From contig CAYSHP010000063.1 of assembly GCA_964430875.1 (NCBI GenBank), positions 1 through 14,071 of the forward strand: a stretch of 14,071 bases of DNA. Reading direction: 5' to 3'. Within the stretch, counting starts at the first letter, position 1. Each line of letters begins with the position of its first letter. The notes under the pieces are model-generated. The model saw nothing but the letters and a program-made list of their open reading frames with translations, was not told where the DNA came from and ran no database searches. This DNA comes from M55B127 sp035269185. Its GTDB lineage: Bacteria; Bacillota; Halanaerobiia; Halanaerobiales; M55B127. Of this stretch, positions 1-9,800 are shown in pieces. The translations under genes were made by a program, and so were the position numbers.

Positions 1-43
1 TATTCAAATGTGGTTTCGTTCTTTCAAATTTTTCCTTTGCCAT
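1..43 (-). CDS. tuf: Elongation factor Tu, 5' end only (second tuf copy, last gene of str operon)
   Basis: Only the first 14 codons are inside the window. The minus strand reads MAKEKFERTKPHLN, the typical EF-Tu N-terminus just before the G1 P-loop region. EF-Tu is the cytoplasmic GTPase that delivers aminoacyl-tRNA to the ribosome. The ATG at 43 is preceded by an AAGGAG Shine-Dalgarno at about 53-58. An in-frame ATG at 52 overlaps that site and is less likely to be the start. The gene follows fusA after 38 bases, the usual rpsL-rpsG-fusA-tuf order. A separate tuf 3' end at the other edge of the window shows that the genome has two tuf genes. Confidence 0.93.
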   Translation of the reverse strand, partial: MAKEKFERTKPHLN

Positions 44-81
44 TATATTCATCTCCTTTTAAAAGAAATTTTATTCTTTAA

Positions 82-2151
82 TTATTCACCAAGAATTTCT
101 TTGGCAACATTCTTTGGCGTTTTCTCATAATGAGAGAATTGCATAGTATAAGTAGCTCTACCCTGAGTTTTGGATCTTAAATCAGTTGCATATCCAAACA
201 TTTCAGCGAGAGGTACATAAGCTTTCACTACCTGAGCGTTAGCTCTTCTTTCCATTCCTTCGATTCTACCTCTACGACCATTCAGATCACCTATTACATC
301 TCCCATATAATCTTCTGGAACTACAACTTCGACTTCCATAACCGGTTCTAAAATTCTCGGCCTTGCTCTTTTAGCAGCTTCTCTAAAGGCCATCGAACCA
401 GCAATTTTAAATGCCATTTCAGAAGAGTCAACTTCGTGGAAACTACCATCTTTTAAGGTAACCTGGATATCAACAACAGGATAACCTGCTTGAATACCAT
501 TTTCCATTGCCTCTTCAATACCGTCTTCTACAGGACCAATATAGTCTTTTGGAATAGCTCCACCTTTAATTTCATCTTCAAATTGGAAACCTCCACCTTC
601 TTCAAGAGGTTCCAGATCTATAATTACATGACCATACTGACCACGACCACCTGACTGTCTAATGAACTTACCTTCAACATCTTCAACCTTACGGGTGATT
701 GTTTCACGGTAAGCCACACGTGGTTTGCCGATATTTGCATCGACTTTAAACTCTCTTAATAGTCTATCTACAATTACCTCAAGGTGTAATTCACCCATTC
801 CTTTGATAATTGTTTGACCGGTTTCTTCATCTGATCTAACCTGGAAAGTTGGATCTTCTTCAGCTAATTTCATTAATGACTGAGATAATTTATCTTCATC
901 AGCCTGACTCTTAGGTTCAATGGCTACTGAAATAACAGGTTCTGGAAATTCCATTGACTCTAAGATTATGGGGTGATCTGGATCACATAAAGTATCACCA
1001 GTACTAGTGTTCTTTAAACCAACAGCTGCTGCCAGGTCACCAGCATAAACACTATCTCTTTCTTCTCTATGGTTAGCATGCATCTGTAAGATACGACCAA
1101 TTCTTTCTCTATTTTCACTTGTTGAATTATATATATACGATCCGGCTTCTAATACACCAGAATATGCTCTAAAGAATGCTAATTTTCCTACATACGGATC
1201 TGTCATTATTTTAAATGCTAATGCAGAAAACGGGGCATCATCCTCCGCTTCTCTAGTTTCAACTTCACCGGTTTCTGGATTTTCCCCTTCAACAGGTGGT
1301 ACATCCAGTGGTGAAGGCATGAAATCAACAATTGCATCCAGTAACATCTGAACACCCTTGTTTTTAAAAGCAGATCCACATAAGACAGGAATTAAATTAA
1401 CATTTATTACTGACTTCCGGATTGCTTCCATGATATCATCAGTAGTAATTTCTTCTTCTTCTATATATTTAAGCATTAATTGATCATCAAATTCAGATAA
1501 TTGCTCTAATAAATTTTCTCTATATTCTTCTGCTTGTTCTTTATATTCTTCCGGAATTTCTACTCTTTCGAAGTTTACACCGAGTTCATCTTCATATAAA
1601 ATTGCATCCATTTCAATTAGGTCTACAACACCTTTAAATTCATCTTCACTACCAATTGGCAGTTGAACTGGTACAGCATTTGCTCCTAATCTTTCTTTCA
1701 TCATCTTAATAACTCGGAAAAAATCAGCTCCCATACGATCCATCTTATTTACAAATGCGATACGGGGAACTTCATATTTATCAGCCTGTCTCCAGACTGT
1801 TTCTGATTGGGGTTCAACTCCTCCGACAGAACAGAATAATGCAATTGCTCCATCAAGTACTCTAAGAGATCTTTCCACCTCAACTGTAAAGTCCACATGT
1901 CCGGGCGTGTCTATAATATTAATACGATGATCACGCCACTGAGCTGTGGTAGCCGCTGAGGTTATGGTAATACCTCTTTCCTGCTCTTGTTCCATCCAAT
2001 CCATAACAGCTGCTCCATCATGTACTTCTCCCATTTTGTGTACCCTACCTGTATAATATAGAATACGCTCTGTGGTTGTAGTTTTTCCAGCATCTATGTG
2101 AGCCATAATTCCTATATTTCTTGTTCTTTCTAATGGAAATTGTCGGGCCAT
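82..2151 (-). CDS. fusA: Elongation factor G (ribosomal translocase GTPase)
   Basis: EF-G moves tRNAs and mRNA through the ribosome after peptide transfer and splits post-termination ribosomes with RRF. All G motifs are visible: AHIDAGKTTTTE (about 17-28), RGITI (59-63), DTPGH (81-85), NKMD (135-138) and GSAF. They are followed by the domain II-V sequence, including the domain IV segment with GGRGQYGHV. The length of 689 residues is normal for bacterial EF-G, with no insertion or break. Two ATG codons are adjacent (2154 and 2151). The GGGGGGAG Shine-Dalgarno ends only one base before the first, so 2151, giving MARQFPLERTRNIG, is preferred. The gene sits 49 bases after rpsG and 38 bases before tuf, in the str operon. 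Confidence 0.98.
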   Translation of the reverse strand: MARQFPLERTRNIGIMAHIDAGKTTTTERILYYTGRVHKMGEVHDGAAVMDWMEQEQERGITITSAATTAQWRDHRINIIDTPGHVDFTVEVERSLRVLDGAIALFCSVGGVEPQSETVWRQADKYEVPRIAFVNKMDRMGADFFRVIKMMKERLGANAVPVQLPIGSEDEFKGVVDLIEMDAILYEDELGVNFERVEIPEEYKEQAEEYRENLLEQLSEFDDQLMLKYIEEEEITTDDIMEAIRKSVINVNLIPVLCGSAFKNKGVQMLLDAIVDFMPSPLDVPPVEGENPETGEVETREAEDDAPFSALAFKIMTDPYVGKLAFFRAYSGVLEAGSYIYNSTSENRERIGRILQMHANHREERDSVYAGDLAAAVGLKNTSTGDTLCDPDHPIILESMEFPEPVISVAIEPKSQADEDKLSQSLMKLAEEDPTFQVRSDEETGQTIIKGMGELHLEVIVDRLLREFKVDANIGKPRVAYRETITRKVEDVEGKFIRQSGGRGQYGHVIIDLEPLEEGGGFQFEDEIKGGAIPKDYIGPVEDGIEEAMENGIQAGYPVVDIQVTLKDGSFHEVDSSEMAFKIAGSMAFREAAKRARPRILEPVMEVEVVVPEDYMGDVIGDLNGRRGRIEGMERRANAQVVKAYVPLAEMFGYATDLRSKTQGRATYTMQFSHYEKTPKNVAKEILGE

Positions 2152-2200
2152 CATTCTCCCCCCTTCTTTAAAATATCAATATTTAAAAGTCTAATGTATA

Positions 2201-2668
2201 TTACCATCCATAATGTGCAAATGCTCTGTTTGCTTCTGCCATTCTGTGTACTTCTTCTTTTTTGCGAACTGCGCCGCCTTCGTTATTATATGCATCTAAG
2301 ATTGCTTTTGAGATTCTTTCTTTCATAGTTCTATCATTACGACTTCTTGCATCATTTACAATCCAGCGAATTGCTAAACTTCTTCTTCTATGATCGTCAA
2401 CCTCAACCGGTACCTGGTAATTTGAACCACCGATACGGCGAGATTTTACTTCTAATGTAGGCATTACATTATTTAAAGCTTCTTGTAAAATAGTTACAGG
2501 TTGATCACCTGTCTGTTCTTGAAGTTGTTCCATAGATTGGTATAATAGTTTTTCTGCTAAGCTTTTTTTGCCATCTAACATAATTTTGTTGATAAAACGG
2601 TTAACTAATACACTATCATATACTGAATCAGGTTTAACTTCACGTCTTTCTGCTCTATTTTTACGCAC
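2201..2668 (-). CDS. rpsG: 30S ribosomal protein S7
   Basis: S7 starts assembly of the 30S head by binding the 3' major domain of 16S rRNA and lies near the E site. The 155-residue product matches the usual family length. It has the typical N-terminus (MRKNRAERREVKPD), the RRIGGSNYQVP segment in the middle, the LAIRWIVNDAR helix and an AFAHYGW end. The start is a GTG at 2668 with a G-rich Shine-Dalgarno (GGGGGG) six bases upstream. It follows rpsL after 46 bases. In E. coli, S7 represses its own operon by binding the rpsL-rpsG spacer. The 46-base spacer here shows no obvious folded S7 site. Confidence 0.98.
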   Translation of the reverse strand: MRKNRAERREVKPDSVYDSVLVNRFINKIMLDGKKSLAEKLLYQSMEQLQEQTGDQPVTILQEALNNVMPTLEVKSRRIGGSNYQVPVEVDDHRRRSLAIRWIVNDARSRNDRTMKERISKAILDAYNNEGGAVRKKEEVHRMAEANRAFAHYGW

Positions 2669-2714
2669 GTAATTCCCCCCTTTAATCTTGATAAAATCTA
2701 TTTATTTAAGGTTA

Positions 2715-3086
2715 TTAGCTAGGTTTTTTCACTCCATACTTAGAACGACCTTGTCTTCTATCTTCAACACCTGCAGTATCTAAAGTACCTCTAACAATAT
2801 GGTATCTAACACCTGGTAAGTCTTTTACACGGCCACCTCTTACTAACACAACAGAGTGTTCCTGTAAGTTATGTCCTTCTCCAGGTATGTAACAGGTCAC
2901 CTCTTTTCCATTCGTTAAACGAACACGGGCAACTTTTCTTAAAGCAGAGTTCGGTTTTTTAGGAGTCGCAGTATAAACTCTTGTACATACTCCTCTCTTC
3001 TGAGGTGAACCTTCTAATGCAGGAGCATTCTTTTTCTTCTTTTGTTTATTACGACCTTTACGGATAAGCTGATTAATTGTTGGCAC
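2715..3086 (-). CDS. rpsL: 30S ribosomal protein S12
   Basis: S12 is the decoding-centre protein of the small subunit and a target of streptomycin-resistance mutations. The 123-residue product has the canonical start MPTINQLIRKGR, the TPKKPNSALRKVARV loop (lysines 43 and 44) and GGRVKDLPGVRYH, with Lys88 and the RimO-modified Asp89. The residues usually changed in streptomycin resistance are wild type by eye. The start is GTG at 3086: an AAGGAGGTG site lies 6-8 bases upstream and the protein then begins like the family. The longer reading from GTG 3095 starts inside that Shine-Dalgarno and adds three atypical residues, so it is rejected. First gene of the str operon, behind its own promoter and leader. 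Confidence 0.97.
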   Translation of the reverse strand: MPTINQLIRKGRNKQKKKKNAPALEGSPQKRGVCTRVYTATPKKPNSALRKVARVRLTNGKEVTCYIPGEGHNLQEHSVVLVRGGRVKDLPGVRYHIVRGTLDTAGVEDRRQGRSKYGVKKPS

Positions 3087-3092
3087 AAAACC

Positions 3093-3101
3093 CACCTCCT
3101 T
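3093..3101 (-). promoter_or_regulatory. rpsL ribosome-binding site that decides the start
   Basis: The minus strand reads AAGGAGGTG here, a near-perfect anti-Shine-Dalgarno match. The GTG inside it (3095) is in frame with rpsL and can be mistaken for the start. The next in-frame GTG (3086) has proper spacing and begins the canonical MPTINQL sequence. Confidence 0.85.
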
Positions 3102-3109
3102 CCGGTTAT

Positions 3110-3164
3110 TTCAGTAATGCAGCAGAGAACCAGCATCCTTAAGAATGCTGTTCTCTGCGCTGAA
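3110..3164 (-). other. Strong stem-loop in the str operon leader
   Basis: On the transcribed strand, GCAGAGAA (3158-3151) then CAGCATTC (3150-3143) pair across a TTAA loop (3142-3139) with GGATGCTG (3138-3131) and TTCTCTGC (3129-3122). That gives 16 pairs with one G.U and a single bulged G (3130). An outer TTCAG/CTGAA pairing (3164-3160 with 3114-3110) may close it across an internal loop. No T-run follows on the minus strand, so it is not an intrinsic terminator. It ends just upstream of the rpsL Shine-Dalgarno (3101-3093), so a regulatory or RNA-stability role is possible. I do not recognise it as a known leader family. Confidence 0.75.
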
Positions 3165-3198
3165 TACTTTTTATTTATATATAATGATTAAATTATTG

Positions 3199-3214
3199 AA
3201 GGCAATACTGCCTT
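3199..3214 (-). other. Small stem-loop early in the str leader
   Basis: The transcribed strand reads AAGGCA GTAT TGCCTT, a perfect 6-bp stem with a four-base loop, about 15-30 bases into the predicted leader. There is no T-run, so it is not a terminator. Function unknown. Confidence 0.5.
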
Positions 3215-3233
3215 TGTCTGCACACACTAGTGT

Positions 3234-3262
3234 ATTTTAACACCTTTGATATGTGTTGTCAA
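3234..3262 (-). promoter_or_regulatory. Promoter of the str operon (rpsL-rpsG-fusA-tuf)
   Basis: The -35 is TTGACA (3262-3257), the spacer is 17 bases and the -10 is TAAAAT (3239-3234), with a TGT extended -10 directly upstream. This is the best sigma-A type promoter in the window. Initiation is predicted near 3227, giving a leader of about 140 bases before rpsL. It lies just after the rpoC stop, with no terminator visible between, so read-through from rpoBC probably adds to its output. Confidence 0.85.
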
Positions 3263-3281
3263 TACCTAATTTATCATTAAT

Positions 3282-6200
3282 TTAATCTTCTTCAACTTCC
3301 TCTAAAACTTGGGTTACATCAGTTACATTTTCACCGACTTCTTCACCTTTTCTGTACTTTCTCATACCTGTACCAGCAGGTATTAACTGACCAATAATTA
3401 CATTTTCTTTTAAACCTCTTAAGTGATCAACTTTTCCTTCCAGAGCAGCTTCAGTTAAAACTCTTGTTGTCTCTTGGAAAGAAGCAGCTGATAAGAAGCT
3501 TTCTGTGGCTAGAGAAGCTTTTGTAATTCCAAGGATTTGTGGTATAGATTTAGCAGGCTTGCCACCATTAGATTTTACCTTCTTATTAGTTTCTTTAAAT
3601 TCGTGTTTAGTAACTAAGCTTCCAGTCAGCAATTCTGTATCTCCTGATTCTTTGATTTTAACACGCTTCATCATTTGTCTTATTATAACCTCAATGTGCT
3701 TATCATTAATTTCAACACCCTGAGATCTATAAACATTTTGTACTTCCTCAAGAAGATAGTTCTGAACAGCAGACTCACCTCTAACCCTTAGTAGTACACT
3801 TGGGTCTAAAGGACCTTCTGTCAGTTTATCACCAGGTTCTACATATTCGCCTTCTTGGACGATCAATTTAGATCCATAAGGAATCTTATAGGTCTTTTTC
3901 TTGCCGTCATCACTAGTTACTACAATCCGTTTAGAATTTCTCTTTTGGGTAATTTTTACTTTACCTTCTTTTTCAGTCATGATGGCATGTCCTTTTGGTG
4001 TCCGACCTTCAAATAACTCTTCCACTCTTGGAAGACCCTGTGTGATATCATCACCTGCAACACCACCAGTGTGGAAAGTACGCATTGTTAACTGAGTACC
4101 TGGTTCACCAATAGATTGCGCAGCAACAATTCCAATTGATTCACCAATATTAACCTTATTAGTAGTTGCTAGGTTACGACCATAACATTTAGAACAAACA
4201 CCATGTTCAGATTCACAAGTAATTACTGTACGGATTTTAACACTTTCTATATCTGTATTTACAATTTTAGCCAAATGATCTTTTTTAATCATTTCATTTC
4301 TCTCTACAATAATTTCGTCACTGTCTGGATCTTTGAGATCTTCAGCTGCATAACGCCCCGCAATTCTTTCTCTGAGTGATTCTACAGCCTGAGCTCCTTT
4401 ACCTCCTATAGATTCAACATAAAGGCCTTTTTCAGTTCCACAGTCTTCTTCTTTGATAATAACATCCTGAGAAACATCAACTAACCTTCTAGTTAAATAA
4501 CCGGAGTCAGCGGTTCTTAACGCAGTGTCAGCCAATCCTTTTCTTGCTCCATGGGTAGAAAGGAAGAACTCTAACACGTTTAGTCCTTCTCTAAAGTTAG
4601 ATCTAATTGGTAAGTCAATAATTCTACCAGATGGATCGGCCATCAAACCACGCATCCCAGCTAACTGAGAAATCTGCGAGGTATTACCACGGGCTCCAGA
4701 AGTAGCCATAATATAGATGTTATTTTCCTCGTCTAAATGATCCAATAAAGCATCAGTAACATCATCTTTAGCCTGATTCCAAATATCTATTACACGATGA
4801 TACCTTTCATCTTCTGTAATCGCACCTCTATTATAGTGCTCTTCTATTTCATCTACTTCCTCATCAGCTTCCTTTAAAATTTTCGGTTTTTCATCAGGAA
4901 TATCAGCATCAGTAACTGCAATACTGATACCAGAACGAGTTGCAAAATCATACCCTAATTCTTTAATATTATCTAATGCTTTTACAGTTTCTTCTTCACC
5001 AAATTCATCATATAAATCGCTAATTAACTCTCCTAATGAACCTTTATCAATTCTTTCATTTATATATTTATTTTCTTCAGGCAATGCTTCATTAAATATT
5101 ATTCTACCAACTGAAGTATCTATAATTTCTCCATCTATTCTTGCTTTAATTTTAGCCTGAAGGTAAATTTTATCTGTATCATAAGCTTTTATTGCCTCAG
5201 CAGGTCGGGAGAATATTTTCCCTTCTCCTCTTATTCCATCTTTTAAAGTAGTAAGATAGTAGATACCTAACACCATATCCTGTGTAGGTACAGTAATAGG
5301 GTTACCATCTGCAGGGGCTAAAAGATTTGTAGTAGATAACATCAATGTCCTGGCTTCTGTTTTAGCTTCTTCAGAAAGTGGTAAGTGTACAGCCATTTGG
5401 TCACCATCAAAGTCAGCATTATAAGGTGGGCAGACCAAGGGGTGTAACTTAATAGCCTTACCTTCAACTAAAACAGGCTCAAAAGCCTGGATACCTAATC
5501 TGTGTAAAGTAGGAGCACGGTTTAGTAAAACCGGATGTCCTTTAATTACTTCTTCAAGTATACCCCAGACTCTATCATCAACCTTTTCTACCATCTTTTT
5601 AGCATTTTTAATATTATGTGCATATTCTTTATCTACTAAACCTTTCATAACAAATGGTTTAAATAATTCTAAAGCCATTTTCTTTGGTAAACCACATTGA
5701 TCCATTCTTAATTCTGGACCAACTACAATAACAGATCTACCGGAATAATCTACACGTTTACCGAGTAGATTCTGGCGGAAACGACCCTGTTTACCTTTAA
5801 GCATATCACTTAAAGATTTTAGAGGTCTATTACCGGCTCCGGTCACAGGTCTACCTCTTCTACCATTATCAATTAAGGCATCTACCGATTCTTGCAGCAT
5901 CCTCTTTTCATTTCTAATTATGATTTCAGGAGCTCCTAAATCAAGCAGCCTTTTTAATCTATTATTTCTATTAATAACTCTCCGGTATAAATCATTTAAA
6001 TCAGATGTAGCAAATCTACCGCCATCTAATTGAACCATTGGTCTTAAATCGGGTGGGATAACAGGCATTACATCCATAACCAACCACTCTGGCTCAAGAC
6101 TGGAATCTAATAGACCATCCATAACTTCCAATCTTCTAATAGCACGTCTCCTACGCTGACCGGAAGTTGACTTAACTTCTTCTTTAAGTTCATCTACGTC

Positions 6201-6758
6201 TTTTTGTACATCTATTTTACTTAACAATTCTTTAATGGCTTCTGCGCCCATACGAGCGTCAAATTCATTACCATACTTAGATTTAGCTTCACGGTATTCT
6301 TGTTCAGACAGAAGCTGCCTTTCACTAAGTGGGGTATCGCCGGGATCTATTACAATATAAGAAACAAAATATATTACTTTTTCTAAAGCCCTGGGTGACA
6401 TATCCATAATTAAACCCAATCTACTGGGGATTCCTTTAAAGAACCAGATATGTGTACAGGGTGCAGCTAATTCAATGTGTCCCATTCTTTCTCTTCTTAC
6501 CTTAGAGCGGGTAACTTCCACACCACAGCGATCACAAACAACACCCTTATATCTTACTCTTTTATACTTACCACAATGACATTCATAATCTTTGGTTGGT
6601 CCAAATATTTTCTCACAAAATAGTCCGTCTTTTTCAGGTTTTAAGGTTCTATAATTAATGGTTTCAGGTTTTTTCACTTCACCGCGGGACCATTCTCTTA
6701 TCTGCTCAGGAGATGCAACTCCGATCCGCATTGAATCGAAATTATTTACGTTTGACAA
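3282..6758 (-). CDS. rpoC: DNA-directed RNA polymerase beta' subunit
   Basis: The beta' subunit carries the catalytic magnesium site, the clamp, bridge helix and trigger loop of RNA polymerase. Visible features: N-terminal zinc ribbon cysteines C60, C62, C75 and C78; the catalytic motif NADFDGD at 447-453 with three aspartates; a bridge-helix segment THGARKGLADTALRTA around 735-750; the second zinc site C773, C848, C855 and C858; and the trigger-loop sequence TQLTMRTFHTGG about 888-899. The 1158 residues fit the compact Firmicute form without the large insertion of proteobacteria. The start is TTG at 6758 behind GGAGGGGG; the protein then reads MSNVNNFDSMRIGVASPEQI as expected. It follows rpoB after 87 bases. 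Confidence 0.98.
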   Translation of the reverse strand: MSNVNNFDSMRIGVASPEQIREWSRGEVKKPETINYRTLKPEKDGLFCEKIFGPTKDYECHCGKYKRVRYKGVVCDRCGVEVTRSKVRRERMGHIELAAPCTHIWFFKGIPSRLGLIMDMSPRALEKVIYFVSYIVIDPGDTPLSERQLLSEQEYREAKSKYGNEFDARMGAEAIKELLSKIDVQKDVDELKEEVKSTSGQRRRRAIRRLEVMDGLLDSSLEPEWLVMDVMPVIPPDLRPMVQLDGGRFATSDLNDLYRRVINRNNRLKRLLDLGAPEIIIRNEKRMLQESVDALIDNGRRGRPVTGAGNRPLKSLSDMLKGKQGRFRQNLLGKRVDYSGRSVIVVGPELRMDQCGLPKKMALELFKPFVMKGLVDKEYAHNIKNAKKMVEKVDDRVWGILEEVIKGHPVLLNRAPTLHRLGIQAFEPVLVEGKAIKLHPLVCPPYNADFDGDQMAVHLPLSEEAKTEARTLMLSTTNLLAPADGNPITVPTQDMVLGIYYLTTLKDGIRGEGKIFSRPAEAIKAYDTDKIYLQAKIKARIDGEIIDTSVGRIIFNEALPEENKYINERIDKGSLGELISDLYDEFGEEETVKALDNIKELGYDFATRSGISIAVTDADIPDEKPKILKEADEEVDEIEEHYNRGAITEDERYHRVIDIWNQAKDDVTDALLDHLDEENNIYIMATSGARGNTSQISQLAGMRGLMADPSGRIIDLPIRSNFREGLNVLEFFLSTHGARKGLADTALRTADSGYLTRRLVDVSQDVIIKEEDCGTEKGLYVESIGGKGAQAVESLRERIAGRYAAEDLKDPDSDEIIVERNEMIKKDHLAKIVNTDIESVKIRTVITCESEHGVCSKCYGRNLATTNKVNIGESIGIVAAQSIGEPGTQLTMRTFHTGGVAGDDITQGLPRVEELFEGRTPKGHAIMTEKEGKVKITQKRNSKRIVVTSDDGKKKTYKIPYGSKLIVQEGEYVEPGDKLTEGPLDPSVLLRVRGESAVQNYLLEEVQNVYRSQGVEINDKHIEVIIRQMMKRVKIKESGDTELLTGSLVTKHEFKETNKKVKSNGGKPAKSIPQILGITKASLATESFLSAASFQETTRVLTEAALEGKVDHLRGLKENVIIGQLIPAGTGMRKYRKGEEVGENVTDVTQVLEEVEED

Positions 6759-6808
6759 GGGTAATTCCCCCTCCTCTTTGAAAATTTTATCTAAATTTTT
6801 TCAAGAAA

Positions 6809-6839
6809 ACTCCATCTAGATATTTTATTTAAATGGAGT
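6809..6839 (-). other. Possible stem-loop in the rpoB-rpoC spacer
   Basis: On the transcribed strand ACTCCAT (6839-6833) can pair with ATGGAGT (6815-6809) across a 17-base AT-rich loop. The 3' arm runs into TTTTC, but the stem is short and the T-run broken. It is therefore at most a weak pause, processing or attenuation site between rpoB and rpoC. Confidence 0.35.
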
Positions 6840-6845
6840 AATTAA

Positions 6846-9800
6846 CTATCCTTCATCAGGTCTTGATAACTGCAAGTCTGTATCAAGTCCCAGTTTTTTA
6901 GCAGTTTCACTTACTTCAGTACCTTCTTCTTCTAATTCCATTTCATTATCTTCTTCCACAAAGACGCGGGCATCTAAACCAAGACTCTGCATCTCTTTTA
7001 TCAGAACTTTAAATGATTCAGGCACACCCGGTGGTGGAACTTCTTCACCTTTAACGATTGATTCATAGGTTTTGACTCTTCCTATTACATCATCAGATTT
7101 TACTGTAAGCATTTCCTGTAAACTGTAAGCAGCACCATAAGCTTCTAAGGCCCAAACTTCCATTTCACCGAATCTCTGTCCACCAAACTGTGCTTTACCA
7201 CCCAGCGGTTGTTGGGTCACAAGTGAATAAGGACCAGTAGAACGCGCATGAATTTTATCGTCGACAAGGTGATGTAGTTTAAGAATATACATATATCCTA
7301 CAGTTATATCATGGTCAAAAGCTTCACCTGTTCTGCCATCATATAAAGTCATTTTACCGTTTCTTTTTAAGTCAGCCTTTTCGAGGTATTCTTCAACTTC
7401 TTCCTCTAAAGCTCCATTAAATACTGGGGTTTCAACATGTAAACCAAGTGCTTTTGCAGCCATACCAAGGTGTGTTTCTAATACCTGTCCGATATTCATA
7501 CGAGACGGTACTCCTAATGGATTTAAAACAATTTCTACTGGATCACCATTTTCCATAAATGGCATATCTTCTTCTGGTAGAATTCTAGAAATTACACCTT
7601 TATTACCATGACGCCCAGCCATTTTATCTCCCACAGCAATTTTTCTTTTGTTCGCAATATAAACCCTTACAAGTTTATTTACACCAGGTTTTAATTCATC
7701 TCCCTGATCTCTAGAGAATACTTTAACATCGACAACTATACCCTCTTCACCATGTGGTACTTTAAGGGAAGTATCTCTTACCTCTCTAGCTTTTTCACCA
7801 AAGATTGCTCTAAGCAGTCTTTCTTCTGCAGATAATTCAGTTTCACCTTTAGGTGTAACCTTACCTACTAAGATATCTCCTTCTTTAACTTCAGCTCCAA
7901 CTCTGATAATACCTCTATCATCAAGATCTTTTAGGGAACTTTCACTAACATTCGGAATATCTCTGGTGATCTCTTCAGGACCTAGTTTAGTATCACGTGC
8001 TTCTGCTTCATGTTCTTCTATATGAATAGATGTAAAAGCATCTTCTTTTACTAACTTTTCACTTATTAATATTGCATCCTCATAGTTATAACCTTCCCAG
8101 GGCATAAATGCAATAAGTGAGTTTCTACCTAAAGCCATTTCGCCCATTTCGGTAGAAGGACCATCAGCTATTATGTCTCCATCTTCAATTTCCTGGCCCT
8201 CACTTACAATTGGGGTCTGGTTCATACATGAACCCTGGTTTGATCTTTTAAATTTCATTAAATTATATTTATCTACATTACCATCTTCATTTTCTATTAC
8301 TATTTTACTGGATGTTACCTTTTTGACTGTACCACCATTTTCAGCAATTACTACTACACCTGAATCTTTAGCAGCTTTATGTTCAATACCAGTAGCTACT
8401 ATAGGAGCCTCAGTTTTAAGTAAAGGTACAGCCTGCCTCTGCATATTAGCACCCATCAATGCACGGTTAGCATCATCATTCTCTAAGAAAGGTATCATAG
8501 CGGCAGAAACTCCTACTAGCTGTTTAGTAGAAACATCCATGTAATCTACTCTCTCAGGTGATACTTCTAAAATATCACCACGATGTCGAGCGACTACTTC
8601 ATCATTAACTAATTCACCATCTTCATTCAATTTGGTATTAGCCTGAGCAACAATATTTTGATCTTCCTCATCAGCGGTTAAATAATCAATATCTCCGGTA
8701 GCCTTACCATCAACAATTCTTCGATAAGGTGTCATGAGGAAACCAAATTTATTTGTCATAGCATAAGTACCCATTGAACCAATAAGACCGATATTAGGGC
8801 CTTCAGGAGTTTCAATAGGGCAAATTCTACCATAATGAGAGTGGTGAACATCTCTAACATCAAAACCGGCTCTTTCCCTACTTAAGCCACCTGGGCCTAA
8901 TGCACTTAACCTTCTTTTATGGGTAAGTTCTGACATAGGGTTTGTTTGGTCCATAAACTGTGATAACTGACTGCTTCCAAAGAACTCTTGAATAGCAGCT
9001 ACTACCGGTCTTGTATTCATTAAAGCTTGTGGTGTAACAACATCAATATCTTGAATGGTCATTCTTTCACGTACTACTCTTTCCATACGGGAAAGACCAA
9101 TTCTAAATTGATTTTGTAAAAGTTCACCCACTGTCTTTAATCTTCTGTTACCAAGATGATCTATATCATCAATATAAGCATCTTCTTCTTCATGTACTAA
9201 TCTAACCATATAACGTACAGTTTCTATAATATCTTTCTCATCTAAATATTTTTTATCTTCATCAATATCTAAACCTAATTTTTTATTAATTTTATACCTA
9301 CCAACTGCTGCTAAATCATATCTTTTAGGATCAAAGAATAATGATTCAATTAAACTTTTTGCACTATCTACAGTCGGGGGTTCACCTGGTCTTAACTTTT
9401 TATATAAATCAATTAAGGCTTCATCCTGTGAATCAGTTGAATCGCGATCCAAAGTATCCATAATTACTTTAGAATCACCTAATAGATCAATAATCTCTTC
9501 ATCACTACCATAGCCTAACGCCCTAAATAATATTGAGGAAGGCATCTTTCTTTTTCTATCAACACGAACTGAAATTATTCTCTTTTTATCATATTCAAAT
9601 TCAATCCATGCACCTCTATTAGGTATAATGCTCCCATTTATCAATCTGCGGCCGTCTTTGGTACGTTCATCATCAAAATATACACCAGAAGAACGTACTA
9701 ACTGATTTACAACAACTCTTTCCGCTCCATTAATGATAAATGTACCTTTATCTGTCATTAGCGGAAAGTCGCCCATAAACACTTCCTGTTCCTTAACTTC

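Noticed and set aside
2140..2328. 62-codon plus-strand open frame over the rpsG 3' end and rpsG-fusA spacer
   Set aside because: Antisense to the conserved S7 C-terminus; the Leu/Cys-rich translation is a shadow.
3122..3158. Reading the str leader hairpin as the rpoC terminator
   Set aside because: On the transcribed strand it is not followed by a T-run, and it lies downstream of the str promoter. The TTTTT nearby is on the other strand and 12 bases away.
3505..4095. Two plus-strand open frames opposite rpoC (3505-3723 and 3901-4095)
   Set aside because: Both are antisense to conserved rpoC sequence and resemble no protein family I know.
8173..8544. 123-codon plus-strand open frame opposite rpoB
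   Set aside because: Fully inside rpoB in antisense, with low-complexity composition typical of a shadow frame.
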